Assembly (NCBI GenBank): GCA_900095095.1
Contig: FMBT01000339.1
Coordinates: 62,001 to 126,000 of the forward strand
DNA length: 64,000 bases
Direction of reading: 5' to 3'
From: Fragilariopsis cylindrus CCMP1102
Lineage: Eukaryota > Bacillariophyta > Bacillariophyceae > Bacillariales > Bacillariaceae
The notes below the pieces were generated by a model. It did not search any database. It was not told the DNA's origin and worked only from the letters and a program-made list of their open reading frames with translations. Positions within the stretch are counted from its first letter, which is position 1, and each line of letters opens with the position of its first letter. The position numbers and the translations under genes are program-made. Positions 1 through 11,492 of this stretch are shown one piece after another.

Positions 1-2969
1 AAACTGGGCATTGCACTTGGTTCCGTGCTCGGAATGAAACTGGGTGTGCTACTTGGATCACCACTAGGAGCAGAACTAGGACTACTACTAGGCTTGGTAC
101 TTGGAGCTGCGCTTGGGTCATGACTGGGCTGAGAACTTGGAATAGTACTCGGGGTATAACTTGGTGTGTTGCTTGGATCAAGACTAGGAACAGAGCTGGG
201 TAGAGCACTTGGCAAAAGACTTGGCTTGAGACTTGGTATGAAACTGGGCATTGCACTTGGTTCCGTGCTCGGAATGAAACTGGGTGTGCTACTTGGATCA
301 CCACTAGGAGCAGAACTAGGACTACTACTAGGCTTGGTACTTGGAGCTGCGCTTGGGTCATGACTGGGCTGAGAACTTGGAATAGTACTCGGGGTATAAC
401 TTGGTGTGTTGCTTGGATCAAGACTAGGAACAGAGCTGGGTAGAGCACTTGGCAAAAGACTTGGCTTGAGACTTGGTATGAAACTGGGCATTGCACTTGG
501 TTCCGTGCTCGGAATGAAACTGGGTGTGCTACTTGGATCACCACTAGGAGCAGAACTAGGACTACTACTAGGCTTGGTACTTGGAGCTGCGCTTGGGTCA
601 TGACTGGGCTGAGAACTTGGAATAGTACTCGGGGTATAACTTGGTGTGTTGCTTGGATCAAGACTAGGAACAGAGCTGGGTAGAGCACTTGGCAAAAGAC
701 TTGGCTTGAGACTTGGTATGAAACTGGGCATTGCACTTGGTTCCGTGCTCGGAATGAAACTGGGTGTGCTACTTGGATCACCACTAGGAGCAGAACTAGG
801 ACTACTACTAGGCTTGGTACTTGGAGCTGCGCTTGGGTCATGACTGGGCTGAGAACTTGGAATAGTACTCGGGGTATAACTTGGTGTGTTGCTTGGATCA
901 AGACTAGGAACAGAGCTGGGTAGAGCACTTGGCAAAAGACTTGGCTTGAGACTTGGTATGAAACTGGGCATTGCACTTGGTTCCGTGCTCGGAATGAAAC
1001 TGGGTGTGCTACTTGGATCACCACTAGGAGCAGAACTAGGACTACTACTAGGCTTGGTACTTGGAGCTGCGCTTGGGTCATGACTGGGCTGAGAACTTGG
1101 AATAGTACTCGGGGTATAACTTGGTGTGTTGCTTGGATCAAGACTAGGAACAGAGCTGGGTAGAGCACTTGGCAAAAGACTTGGCTTGAGACTTGGTATG
1201 AAACTGGGCATTGCACTTGGTTCCGTGCTCGGAATGAAACTGGGTGTGCTACTTGGATCACCACTAGGAGCAGAACTAGGACTACTACTAGGCTTGGTAC
1301 TTGGAGCTGCGCTTGGGTCATGACTGGGCTGAGAACTTGGAATAGTACTCGGGGTATAACTTGGTGTGTTGCTTGGATCAAGACTAGGAACAGAGCTGGG
1401 TAGAGCACTTGGCAAAAGACTTGGCTTGAGACTTGGTATGAAACTGGGCATTGCACTTGGTTCCGTGCTGGAATGAAACTGGGTGTGCTACTTGGATCAC
1501 CACTAGGAGCAGAACTAGGACTACTACTAGGCTTGGTACTTGGAGCTGCGCTTGGGTCATGACTGGGCTGAGAACTTGGAATAGTACTCGGGGTATAACT
1601 TGGTGTGTTGCTTGGATCAAGACTAGGAACAGAGCTGGGTAGAGCACTTGGCAAAAGACTTGGCTTGAGACTTGGTATGAAACTGGGCATTGCACTTGGT
1701 TCCGTGCTCGGAATGAAACTGGGTGTGCTACTTGGATCACCACTAGGAGCAGAACTAGGACTACTACTAGGCTTGGTACTTGGAGCTGCGCTTGGGTCAT
1801 GACTGGGCTGAGAACTTGGAATAGTACTCGGGGTATAACTTGGTGTGTTGCTTGGATCAAGACTAGGAACAGAGCTGGGTAGAGCACTTGGCAAAAGACT
1901 TGGCTTGAGACTTGGTATGAAACTGGGCATTGCACTTGGTTCCGTGCTCGGAATGAAACTGGGTGTGCTACTTGGATCACCACTAGGAGCAGAACTAGGA
2001 CTACTACTAGGCTTGGTACTTGGAGCTGCGCTTGGGTCATGACTGGGCTGAGAACTTGGAATAGTACTCGGGGTATAACTTGGTGTGTTGCTTGGATCAA
2101 GACTAGGAACAGAGCTGGGTAGAGCACTTGGCAAAAGACTTGGCTTGAGACTTGGTATGAAACTGGGCATTGCACTTGGTTCCGTGCTCGGAATGAAACT
2201 GGGTGTGCTACTTGGATCACCACTAGGAGCAGAACTAGGACTACTACTAGGCTTGGTACTTGGAGCTGCGCTTGGGTCATGACTGGGCTGAGAACTTGGA
2301 ATAGTACTCGGGGTATAACTTGGTGTGTTGCTTGGATCAAGACTAGGAACAGAGCTGGGTAGAGCACTTGGCAAAAGACTTGGCTTGAGACTTGGTATGA
2401 AACTGGGCATTGCACTTGGTTCCGTGCTCGGAATGAAACTGGGTGTGCTACTTGGATCACCACTAGGAGCAGAACTAGGACTACTACTAGGCTTGGTACT
2501 TGGAGCTGCGCTTGGGTCATGACTGGGCTGAGAACTTGGAATAGTACTCGGGGTATAACTTGGTGTGTTGCTTGGATCAAGACTAGGAACAGAGCTGGGT
2601 AGAGCACTTGGCAAAAGACTTGGCTTGAGACTTGGTATGAAACTGGGCATTGCACTTGGTTCCGTGCTCGGAATGAAACTGGGTGTACTACTTGGATCAC
2701 CACTAGGAGCAGAACTAGGACTACTACTAGGCTTGGTACTTGGAGCTGCGCTTGGGTCATGACTGGGCTGAGAACTTGGAATAGTACTCGGGGTATAACT
2801 TGGTGTGTTGCTTGGATCAAGACTAGGAACAGAGCTGGGTAGAGCACTTGGCAAAAGACTTGGCTTGAGACTTGGTATGAAACTGGGCATTGCACTTGGT
2901 TCCGTGCTCGGAATGAAACTGGGTGTGCTACTTGGATCACCACTAGGAGCAGAACTAGGACTACTACTG
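1..2969 (-). repeat. 240-bp tandem repeat array, about 12.4 copies, coding PSxx quartets on the minus strand
   Basis: A 240-bp unit is repeated head to tail from the window edge to about 2969. Inside each unit there is a 12-bp sub-period. On the minus strand this reads as twenty Pro-Ser-x-x quartets per unit (for example DPSAAPSTKPSSSPSS), so 240 bp equals exactly 80 residues. The copies look almost identical. I saw only one substitution (about 2687, silent in the PSxx frame) and one missing base (about 1470). Such homogeneity implies recent expansion or gene conversion. The true copy number may differ, because arrays like this collapse or expand in assemblies. The array is truncated by the left edge. 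Confidence 0.95.
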
Positions 2970-4710
2970 GCTGGTACTGAGCTGCGCTTGGGTCATGACT
3001 GGGATGAAAACTCGTTGAAAACTGGCCTTGAACTAGGAATACACTCGGGATTGAACTCGGTGTGTTACTCGGGCCAAACTCGGGACAGTACTTGGCGGAG
3101 CACTTGGATTAACACTCGGTGCTTTCCTGGATCCACCTTAGGAACTTCAGTAGTTGGTCTAGGTGTTCGAGGCGTTGCTGTCGGTTTTCTTGGTACAATT
3201 GTTTCAGCGCTTGGTAAAGAAGATGTTGGTGATAAAGATAGTGGAACAGATGGCAACACAGTAGGCGTTTCAGTTGTTGGTTTAGGTGTTCTGGCATTCT
3301 TGATGGTGTACGTGATTCTTCTGTTTCTGTGATAGGACTATCAGAAGGTGCAGAAGATGAAGAAGATGACGATGAAAAACCAGATGGAAAGGCTGTAGGG
3401 GTAAATGTTCCACCTTTGCCTTTCCCTCTACCTGATTTTCCTCCCTTGCCTTTGCCATTTGACTTTCCACCTTTAGTAGTAGGTTCAGTTGTTGGTTTAG
3501 GTGTTCGTGGCTTCTTGATGGTGTACGTGATTCGTCTGTTTCTGTGATAGGACTAGTGGAAGGTGCAGTAGATGAAGAAGATGACGATGAAAAACCAGAT
3601 GGAAAGGCTGTAGGGGTAAATGTTCCACCTTTGCCTTTCCCTTTACCCTTTTTTCTCCTTTGTTTGACTTTCCACCTTTGTACTAGTACCAGTACTCTTG
3701 CCTTGTTTCGCACTTTTGGTGGTTCCATTCGACTTCCCACCTTTAGTACTAGTACCAGTACTCTTGCCTTGTTTCGCACTTTTGGTTGTTCCATTCGACT
3801 TTTCACCTTTAGTACTAGTACCAGTACTCTTGCCTTGTTTCGCACTTTTGGTGGTTCCATTCGACTTTTCTCCTTTAGTATTAGTACCAGTACTCTTGTC
3901 TTGTTTCGCACTTTTGGTGGTTCCATTCGACTTTCCACCTTTAGTACTAGTACCAGTACCCTTCCTTTGTTTCGCACTTTTGGTGGTTGAAGATCTACTC
4001 CCTTCTCCTCCTTTCATTTTCTCTTTGCCATTCGACTTTCTAGCTTTAGGACTAGTATCGGTACTCTTGCCTTGTTCCGCAATTTTTGTGGTTGACGATG
4101 ATCTTACTGTTTCTGAGTTACTCGAGTATGTTACGTCTGATCCATTCGAAGCTTTTGTAGCTGGTCTGAGCTCACGTTCTTTTCTTGAATTTTCCTTCTT
4201 GACCTTCTTCCGTTTGTTCTTGCATTTGTTCTTGTTCTTCTTCCACGAACAGTTCTTCATTTTGCGGCAGTTTTTGCGTTTCATGGTTTCACCGCAGGTT
4301 TTTCCAAGAACACACTTCTCGTCCTTCGACCACTTACACTTCACACCCTTAATACCGTTCACCGTCTTCTTACAGGCATTATCACTGTTGTTGGTGGTAA
4401 CGGCACACGGATCCAGTGCTTTCGTAACACACTTCTCGGTCTTCTTCGACCACTTACAGTCGTAGTCATAACCCTGGGCTATCCAGAGGCACGCATCCTT
4501 TTCAAAGTCGAACACGACGTTATACTTCGTACTCTCAATACTGGACGTCGTCCGACTACAGGCATCATAAATATTGTTGGAGAGAACGGTACACGGATCG
4601 TCTTCCAAGGCACGGCTTTCGTTGTTCGACGATGCGGCACCACGGGATGCAGCATCGGTCGAGGACAACGAGAAGAGAGCAAGGGTAACAATCGTAGCAA
4701 AAATCTTCAT
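1..4710 (-). CDS. Secreted PSxx-repeat / Lys-rich (silaffin-like) cell-surface protein, 3' end outside the window
   Basis: The start at 4710 opens a signal peptide (MKIFATIVTLALFSLSSTDA). Residues 35-165 are Cys-rich with repeats of the type DPC..N.DAC..CKWSK..KC. A KR-rich stretch follows, then about five 22-residue repeats of the kind SNGTTKSAKQGKSTGTSTKG (66 bp each, 3674-4005), then Gly/Lys, Ser-run and Pro/Thr segments, and finally the PSxx array. Lys/Ser-rich secreted proteins and PSxx proteins are typical of diatom walls and surfaces, so a wall or adhesive role is inferred. The first continuous frame stops at 3643, and the later segments lie in changing frames. Two 94-nt GT-AG introns (3553-3646 and 3338-3431) are possible. 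However, the frames with sensible composition are linked by steps that each look like one missing base, which fits the error pattern of the whole window. The single-gene model is therefore an inference; the signal peptide and Cys-rich head are solid. Confidence 0.7.
3338..3646 (-). repeat. About 215-bp direct duplication inside the secreted-protein gene
   Basis: Two near-identical modules lie about 215 bp apart (the string cagatggaaaggctgt occurs at 3381 and 3596). Each encodes Gly/Lys repeats, a TFTPTAFPSGF motif, a run of seven serines and ESRTPSR. Because 215 is not a multiple of three, the two copies read in different frames. An ancestral 216-bp duplication with one lost base would explain this. 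Confidence 0.75.
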
Positions 4711-5711
4711 GGTGATGGTTTGTTTTTTATTTGGTTTGGTTTGTAAATTCGGAAAGAAAAAGAAAGTGAGAAGAAAAAAACAGGGGTTGTAAAAAGCCTT
4801 TGATTTTAACGTGGTGAAAAAATTGCGTTGGGTTGATATCTTTTGCTTTTTCGGGAACCGTTCGTACGATCCCGTCCCGGATTTCGTAATCGTAAAAAGG
4901 AGAAAACGGTATTGCGACCATAAGTCATATACCAGGTAATTGCATCATACGTGGGTTTGTTTGCGTACAGTGATCGTGATTTTTTTTAAATCTCGCCAGT
5001 TCTTCACACGATCGCTATTTCCAGTCCCTTTTTTGTTCGCGTCTCGAACGAACGAACGAACGAAAGAACGAAAGAAAGCCTGAGAAAGAAAGAAAGAAAG
5101 CCTGGGAAAGAAAGAAAGAAAGCCTAGGAAAGAAACGAGTTAAATCTTTGCTTTACGAGAGGAACACTGGATTAATAAATATTGTGCACGAATGCTGAGC
5201 AATTTACGCGAGGTTTCGATCGAAAAACGGTAGTAGTTTAACTACCTAGCTAGCTACTAGTAGGTATAGCTACTAGTAGTGTCGGGTTGCGTGATGTGTT
5301 TGATGTGGTACTTACAGTCGTGATCTTTTTGGTACGATCGATTACGCTAACTATCATTTTTTCTGAGAGTTTAAAAAAAAAAACTCGCCTGATTTTGTAA
5401 TCGTAAAAAGGAGAAAACGGTATTAAAAGAATTAGAATGCGACTACTTGAAGTAATAATAAGTTACTTATGGTAATCGCTCAAGCGAAACTTGGAAGTCA
5501 TACGTGTATCAATCCCATCAGAAATCACGCACGATTATCGCTGATCGTTGTATGTAAAATATATTTGCACCGTATTATTTGCATCACGCAATGTCTCGCT
5601 TTAAAAAAAGGTCTTCCGTTGTAGCTTTGAAGAAGAAAAAAGAAAAAAGGTAACTCATAGCATCATTATTTAGAAACTATCACCTAGAAATCATTGTAAT
5701 AGTAATAGATC
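4711..5711. other. Intergenic region with microsatellite and duplicated 33-bp segment
   Basis: This is the upstream region of the secreted-protein gene; no supported gene is present. It holds (AACG)n followed by three GAAA-rich units separated by gcctg at about 5047-5137. A 33-bp segment at 4881-4913 is repeated at 5392-5424 with one mismatch in the same orientation. It also has palindromic ctag-rich sequence near 5240-5280. Confidence 0.7.
5047..5137 (+). repeat. AACG / GAAA microsatellite
   Basis: Four-base repeats (aacg, then gaaa) form blocks split by the spacers gcctgag, gcctggg and gcctagg, giving roughly 22-bp higher-order units. Confidence 0.85.
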
Positions 5712-6266
5712 ATGAATAAGAAGACTATTGAGACTAATGCAAGAAATAATGTTTTCAATGATAACGTAGCAATTGTTTGTCAAGTGAGCAGCCAGAAAAA
5801 TATATTCTCAACAACAAGAATACTAAAAATTGCATCCAAAGATTTGCCATCATCGCCGTCACAACAGCAAGACATAAAGAATAAGATGAATGAAGTAAAA
5901 TGTCAATACACCTTGAGTCGCGACGAAGTTACGATGGTTCTGAATGATATTTGCGAAATCGCGTCGTCGGTGCAGTCTTCTCTCTCTTCTTCTTTGATCG
6001 GTATTCTACACGGAAAGCCTAGTCTTCGTTGTCGTTATAGTGGCTCAACGAGTCTATGTAGTGATGTTATTAATAAAACATCCGATTATTCTACAAAATT
6101 GTGCGGTTCTTCTGTAATATTCCTTAATAATTGTGATGATCCATCAATACGGAGTGCTATGGAAACCAGCGAAAAATTTTCAGCAACAACTACAATACTA
6201 TGTTTTAAAGTCCCTTCCGACCTACAAACTGATAAACAGCAGTGCAATTTAAAAATTTTGATTTGA
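5712..6266 (+). CDS. Hypothetical protein, 184 residues
   Basis: This is an uninterrupted ORF from an ATG in a gene-poor stretch. The product is polar, Asn/Ser/Lys-rich and carries no signal peptide, membrane segment or motif that I recognise. It lies directly upstream of a retroelement fossil, so it may be element-derived or a spurious ORF. The codon composition is not clearly different from the flanks. The call rests only on ORF length. Confidence 0.3.
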   Translation: MNKKTIETNARNNVFNDNVAIVCQVSSQKNIFSTTRILKIASKDLPSSPSQQQDIKNKMNEVKCQYTLSRDEVTMVLNDICEIASSVQSSLSSSLIGILHGKPSLRCRYSGSTSLCSDVINKTSDYSTKLCGSSVIFLNNCDDPSIRSAMETSEKFSATTTILCFKVPSDLQTDKQQCNLKILI

Positions 6267-6519
6267 TCTTTCAACAATGAATCTGATTTGGCCAATACTT
6301 CTTTTTTGATTGCACAAGACCACGATAATTCCTTGAATAACAATGTGGCGGTCGCGGTTGTGGAGGAAGCTGGTGCTGACGAGGCCGGCGACAAAGACCC
6401 GGCTTTGAAAAGCAATGTCGCAAGCAACGAAGACTCAGCTTTGAAAAGTTGTGTTGCTGTTGTTGAAGAAGCCGTTGTTGACGAGGCCAATGAAGACGAC
6501 CTTCCCTTTGTACCGGTCT

Positions 6520-6705
6520 TACATACAATCATGGAAGCAGACGGTTGGTGCTATGTCGAAATCCAAAAGGCAATGTATGGCTTTTAAAAGAGTCAGGCTT
6601 TATAGCCAACCAAGAACTCAAGATAATTTTAGGCAAACAAGGTTACATTCCATCAAAATTCACACCTGGCCTATTCACCCACAAGACAATAACTGTCTAC
6701 TGATT
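6520..6705 (+). mobile_element. Fossil fragment of an LTR-retroelement Pol (reverse-transcriptase region, copia-like)
   Basis: Conceptual reading of this short segment shows the pattern of the RT connection region of Ty1/copia-type Pol proteins (EIQKAMYGFK near 6555-6590, then a G-Y-I-P-like block and a GLFTHK-like block). Only a small internal piece of Pol is recognisable. No LTRs, gag, protease or integrase could be paired with it. It is a broken, old fragment. An acidic Val/Glu/Ala repeat ORF just upstream (6288-6530) may or may not belong to it. Confidence 0.5.
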
Positions 6706-6710
6706 TCTCT

Positions 6711-8048
6711 TCTTGCTTTAGTAATACTAATTAGAGTTGGTTGACTGTCGTTATGGGTGATGTCCGTTAGGTTGATTGCTTCATCTATTTCTTTTGTCAT
6801 CTTCCTTGTTGTTGTGGTATACGTCTGTTTGTTTCTTTTCTTATCTTTCTACTGTATGTTGTGAACTTACGGTATGTGTCTTTGTCTTGTTTAGTGTCTC
6901 TTGTTGTTGCTTTAAGCGACAATATAACTTTAAAATAGACTGTTGAGCTACGATATATAGCATGCTTTGGTTATTAACTAATGTCTAAAGTTATTATGAG
7001 CTATCTTATCTTAGCGTCCAACTGGGTTGCTATTTCCTATTGCAACTGGCTAACTCACTGGATACGCAATCCACGCTAGCAAGTGGTTTAAATGGGGTAT
7101 GTTTGAATGGATATGGCTTGCCTGGTGGCAAGTGGCTCGCTGGGCTGTAGTATTTGAATGCTTACTTACTAGTAACGGAGTAACGGTCTTAGTCCTGGAA
7201 GCTAGTGATTTGAGTATCTCATCACCTGTGTTCACTCTTTGATGACTTACTTGTTCCTTCTTCACTGCTGATCCAAATTCTTTGTTATGATTATCATTCC
7301 TGTTTGCTCCCCATTGTCTTTGGTTTGAAATTGATGTTGCTGTTTTAGTTGTCTTTATTATGATTGCAACTACTGTATCTATCTTCAATGTTATTGTTAC
7401 TCTCATTCTCCCTTTGTTTTTGTTTGGTTAATGTATGGGATGCTTACTTTTTGTTGATTATTTAACTTGAATCGGTAATCAAAAACTCATGTGAAAGATC
7501 CTATATAATACTAATGCGACCAAACACCAATCAATACACAATAATAGGAGGCAATTCGTCACCATTTGTTTAGCTGTTGTTGTCTGATTAATTCATCTAT
7601 GTTTCTTCTCTTTTTTTCACCTCCCATGATGTGTCAAAATTTGAATGAATAAGAGAAGAATCATTGATGATGAACAACTAACTTTAACGACTAGCTCGAC
7701 TCAAATGCCGACCTGTTCTTCCTATACAAAATAATAAATCATAAATAAAATTCAAAATCCATCAACGGTGAGTTAACTGTTTCTTCACGCAGACCGACCC
7801 ACGCAGCCAACGTATCAACGACGGATAAAAAATTTAGCATACGTATTGGCATTCTGAAACGCCCCACTGTGAATTTTTTTCGCAATTTATAGCATTTTTT
7901 CTTACATTTGCATCAGTCCTCCTCATTTGTCATATTGCTGCACCAGACATCTTATCTAACTTACGAGAAGTAGACGCCTACTACTTACTGCTGTCTCTTC
8001 AAATACACTCTTGCGTTAAATAGTAATACTATATAAAGAAACATCATC
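6711..8048. other. Gene-free stretch
   Basis: AT-rich sequence with T-rich tracts on the plus strand and only short, compositionally poor ORFs. A TATA-like string (cctatataata) lies near 7500, followed by a short A-rich leader-like segment. I could not tie it to a gene or a complete LTR. Confidence 0.5.
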
Positions 8049-9381
8049 ATGTCATGGTATCCACTTGACGAGAGTCGAAGATGTATCAGAAAAAATAATG
8101 GAGGAGTTGAATACGAGAGTTTTACGTGTCTTTACGAAGGCAGTATGCTATCGGTAGATCGAACCCTCACGAGGTAAGAAATTGGAAAGAAGAAGAAACG
8201 ATCTCGTCGTATATATTGTACTGGATGCGTTGTAACCATGTCTGCCCTATCTTTCACACCGAAAAAGAATCAATAATTTCCCCACTAACTTGATACTCAA
8301 TATCATACTGCTTTTTCTCACACTAACAAATGCACACGCAAACATCAAAAATATATACACCAACTAACCAACCACACGAAAATCATTTATTGAAATCAAA
8401 AAAGCTACGAGAGAAACAACGACCCGACAATTATTCGTGATTGGATGGTAAAGAATCCATGGTTACCAGTTGCTGCAATTCTTTTATATGGAATTTTTAT
8501 TAAGGTCGGACGGGCCTATTTTCATAATCGACAACCATTGAGTTGGCGAACAACATTAGCGATGTGGAATCTAAGTCTATCCGTATTTTCATTTATTGGG
8601 TTTACTCGGGTTGCTCCACACTTGATTCATACTTTGTATCATTATTCTATCTCCGAATTTTTTTGTTTCGATCCTGAACAATCATATGGTTCTGAACCAT
8701 CTACTGGATTATGGTTGGTTCTTTTTGTACTCAGTAAATTCCCGTACGTTTTCCGTTGCGTTGCATCGCATCGCGTCGTTGCTTTGAACAACCGATTGGT
8801 TTGATTCATTCAATACAAATTTTTTACATTGTTGGCACACACAAATTAGATGAGCTATTTTTTCTGACTTTTTTTCTTCTCCTTCCTATTATATTCCATT
8901 TTCTTCTTCTATGCATTGATTGAACAGTGAACTCTTGGACACATTCTTCATTGTTATTCATAAAAAACCACTTATTCTTTTACATTGGTATCATCATATT
9001 TCTGTTTTAGCATATTGTTGGGTCTCATACGTAAATAATACTCCGCCAGGAATTATCTTTTGTGCTATGAATTATGCAGTCCATGCTATTATGTACTTTT
9101 ATTATTTCCTTATGGCTGTTAAACTCAAACCTAAATGGTTTAACAGTTATTACATAACAGTTGCACAAATTTCACAAATGGTCGTTGGTGTTATAGTAAC
9201 AGTCCTTGGATTTATTATCCCACCCATGTACGGGAAAGAATGTGCTCTGAAGAAAGAAAATAATATAGCAGCATTGATCATGTATGGGAGTTACTTACTA
9301 CTATTTCTACAATTCTTTTTCAAACGGTACACAACAAAGAAAGGAGGGGTCAGTAATAAAAAATCTACCAAAGAGGAATAA
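8049..9381 (+). CDS. ELO-family fatty acid elongase (3-ketoacyl-CoA synthase), copy 1
   Basis: Three exons: 8049-8173, 8405-8743 and 8928-9381. The GT-AG introns join in frame to give about 305 residues, the usual ELO length. The HxxHH box is visible (HWYHH, about residues 174-178), preceded by [11 protein letters not shown] and followed by MNYAVHAIMYFYY and QISQMVVG, all hallmarks of the family. Several hydrophobic spans and a Lys-rich C-terminus (ER retention type) place it in the ER membrane. There it condenses malonyl-CoA with acyl-CoA, probably polyunsaturated. Substrate length cannot be read from the sequence. It is intact, unlike its paralogue at 27052-28451, and the intron after SKFP is shared by both copies. 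Confidence 0.93.
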
Positions 9382-9553
9382 ATATGTCTAAAAAGCAAGA
9401 ATATAAGAAGACGAAAATAAGAAAGAAAGAAAAAAAACTCTGTCATCTGCTATGTGGTAATTAGAATAACAATTATTTCAATGTTATAAAGAAAAAAAGA
9501 TACAATTAACTTTAAGATATCCTATATATCGAATACATAATATAGCTAAATTA

Positions 9554-9809
9554 TCATAAATCCCTTCTTCCCTTATCACCTCTTCTTTTACCAAATACCA
9601 TCACGATAAGTCCAATTGAGAATGCGAAAAATGCACAGGCAATCATGTGTCTAGATATATCAAATTCCTTTTTGAAGTTATTCTTCATCTTGGAATTTAC
9701 CGGTAGAATATTCCTATCTTTTTGTTGTTGGCGGTCCTTATCGTTATTTCGTCATCGTCACCGCCACCAATATCATCGTCCTTTCCATCGGCATCCTTGG
9801 GCATATTTT

Positions 9810-9846
<37 letters not shown>

Positions 9847-10916
9847 GTCTAACTTTTTCTCTTTCTTTTCTATTATCAAGTTGGGTTAGGCCAGCATGCT
9901 TGTCTTTGATTTTTTGTTTATATTTCTATTATCTCCTGATAATGATGCGACCCTATCCTTGTTGTTTCGTATGATTTCCTGTTTGAAATCTTTACTACCA
10001 TCTCCGTGAACTCCTTTTTTATCCATTATATCTTCCAACCCTTTCGGCATATATTCAAAAACTTATCCAATACATTCTTCTTTTTCTGTTTGTGCTTTTT
10101 CTTTTCTGGTCTGTCTACTAGCTGTTCAGTTCTGGCTGATCTTCCTCTGCACGGATAGTATTGTCGCCCTCCCTTATTTTTCTCCTCCTTCTTTGGATTT
10201 TTATTCGGGGTTTTCTTCTTTCTCTACCACCTCCTCCTTCTTCATCTTTATTTTTTCTTCGTCGTTCGTAGTAGTAGTAGTAGTAGTAGTAGTAGAGGAA
10301 ATAATAACTCCCGGTTCTAGGATTAGATCGGGTATTAATCGGACACTACTATGTCCAGTAGCCCAACCACCCCACACCTTTAACTTGGCGGTCGGATCAT
10401 TCACTTTCAGTACCACAGCATCGTTGTTGTAACCGATATACGAATATTTCCTTCACATCCTATTGCTCCACCCTCTATAAATTCTGCTGGTCCTTCTACC
10501 TCCATGACAAATTGTAAATCATCTCGAAATTCTTTTATTGAATACGGATTCACGAATGCGATAGTAATAGTTATACTTCCCGACGACGATAACGATGATG
10601 ATGGATCGTAATGATAGGGTGTTTCCATATGATTTTCATTCGCATCTAGAACAACTAAATGCATTTTAGGAAAATCTGATTCTTCTGGACTTTTCACTTC
10701 ATTATTCATAATAACTTCTTCGATCGACAAATCTGTCATACATCCCATTTTAGTCTCAACGAGAAAACTTGCGAACCCGTCTACCGACGTCGTCGAAGTT
10801 ACAAGAAAGAATAATAGAATGACGACGACTTTGACGACGACGACCACGCAGGTAGTAGCGCCAGTCGCAGTCGTCGCACATATTCGACGACGAAAGAAGA
10901 TTCCATTACGACGCAT
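9554..10916 (-). CDS. Secreted single-pass membrane protein with Thr- and Lys-rich stalk, family unknown
   Basis: The start at 10916 gives a basic leader and a long hydrophobic signal segment (VVVVVKVVVILLFFLVTSTT) ending near VDGFASF. A lumenal domain follows, with GCMTDLS, FVNPYSIKEFRDDLQFVMEV, GAIGCEGN and WGGWATGHSSVRL motifs. I have no family name for it. Next come a Thr-run (GTA repeat at 10266-10294), a Lys/Glu-rich stalk and a second Thr/Asn-run (GTT repeat at 9810-9846). The gene ends with a membrane helix and basic tail (MIACAFFAFSIGLIVMVFGK, stop at 9554). The frame is broken near 10437 and in the low-complexity stalk; the breaks I traced look like missing bases. It is probably a type I surface or endomembrane protein. 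The function is unknown. Confidence 0.6.
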
Positions 10917-11492
10917 AGTATTATTTTTCCCCCCCGTTGTTGCGACCGTTGCTGTTGCTACTACTGATAGTACTATATTATACTATAGTCATCCAGATTG
11001 TTTCACTTTGAGCCTCTACACTATTTTTCTTATTGATATATGATTTATTTATTGGTTTGTTATCTACGATTTACGGTAAATAAATTTATTGCTTGTCTGA
11101 GATTTTCAAATTTACAGTATTGGGAATTGTTGTTGTTCACGTCTGACTTTTTCCAACTACTCATCATACTATACAAGTCGTATCTTTTGTACCTATGAAG
11201 TGAAGTTAAAGGCGCTGACGTGTTAAATTAACCAATAATGAAAAGACGCACAATTTGCTGTGTATTTTGTGACTGGGTAAATTCTCGTCATCTTTCTTGC
11301 CATGATCAATCAATGATGTCAGCGAATGAAACGACGGAAGATGAAAATTGATTTGCTTGCTTCCGTATCCGATGGAACAAGCAACTACAACGTACTGTAC
11401 ATGCATATTATGTTTTCATAAAAAATATTTGCTCCGACTAACTTACAGTACCTACTCGAAACTAAATTAAACAATTAAAAACCACCGCCATC

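Noticed and set aside
166-2762. Repeated 65-residue plus-strand ORFs (MLLGSRLGTELG...)
   Set aside because: They are the antisense reading of the 240-bp PSxx array, cut by the same two stops in every unit. Leu/Gly periodicity simply mirrors the Pro/Ser codons on the other strand.
1384-2943. 519-residue minus-strand ORF rich in Val and Gln
   Set aside because: It is the neighbouring frame of the PSxx reading. The PSxx frame has the typical diatom composition, and the one substitution is silent in it but not in this frame.
1-2969. CRISPR-like array
   Set aside because: Units are contiguous with no unique spacers, and the genome is eukaryotic.
3698-4465. 255-residue plus-strand ORF rich in Phe, Leu and Pro
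   Set aside because: Antisense shadow of the Lys-rich repeat block of the secreted protein.
7050-7406. 118-residue minus-strand ORF
   Set aside because: Mixed composition, no motif, and no splice or promoter context; likely chance.
9645-9974. Plus-strand ORF with Leu and His runs
   Set aside because: Antisense of the Thr/Lys stalk of the membrane-protein gene; the Leu run comes from the GTT repeat.
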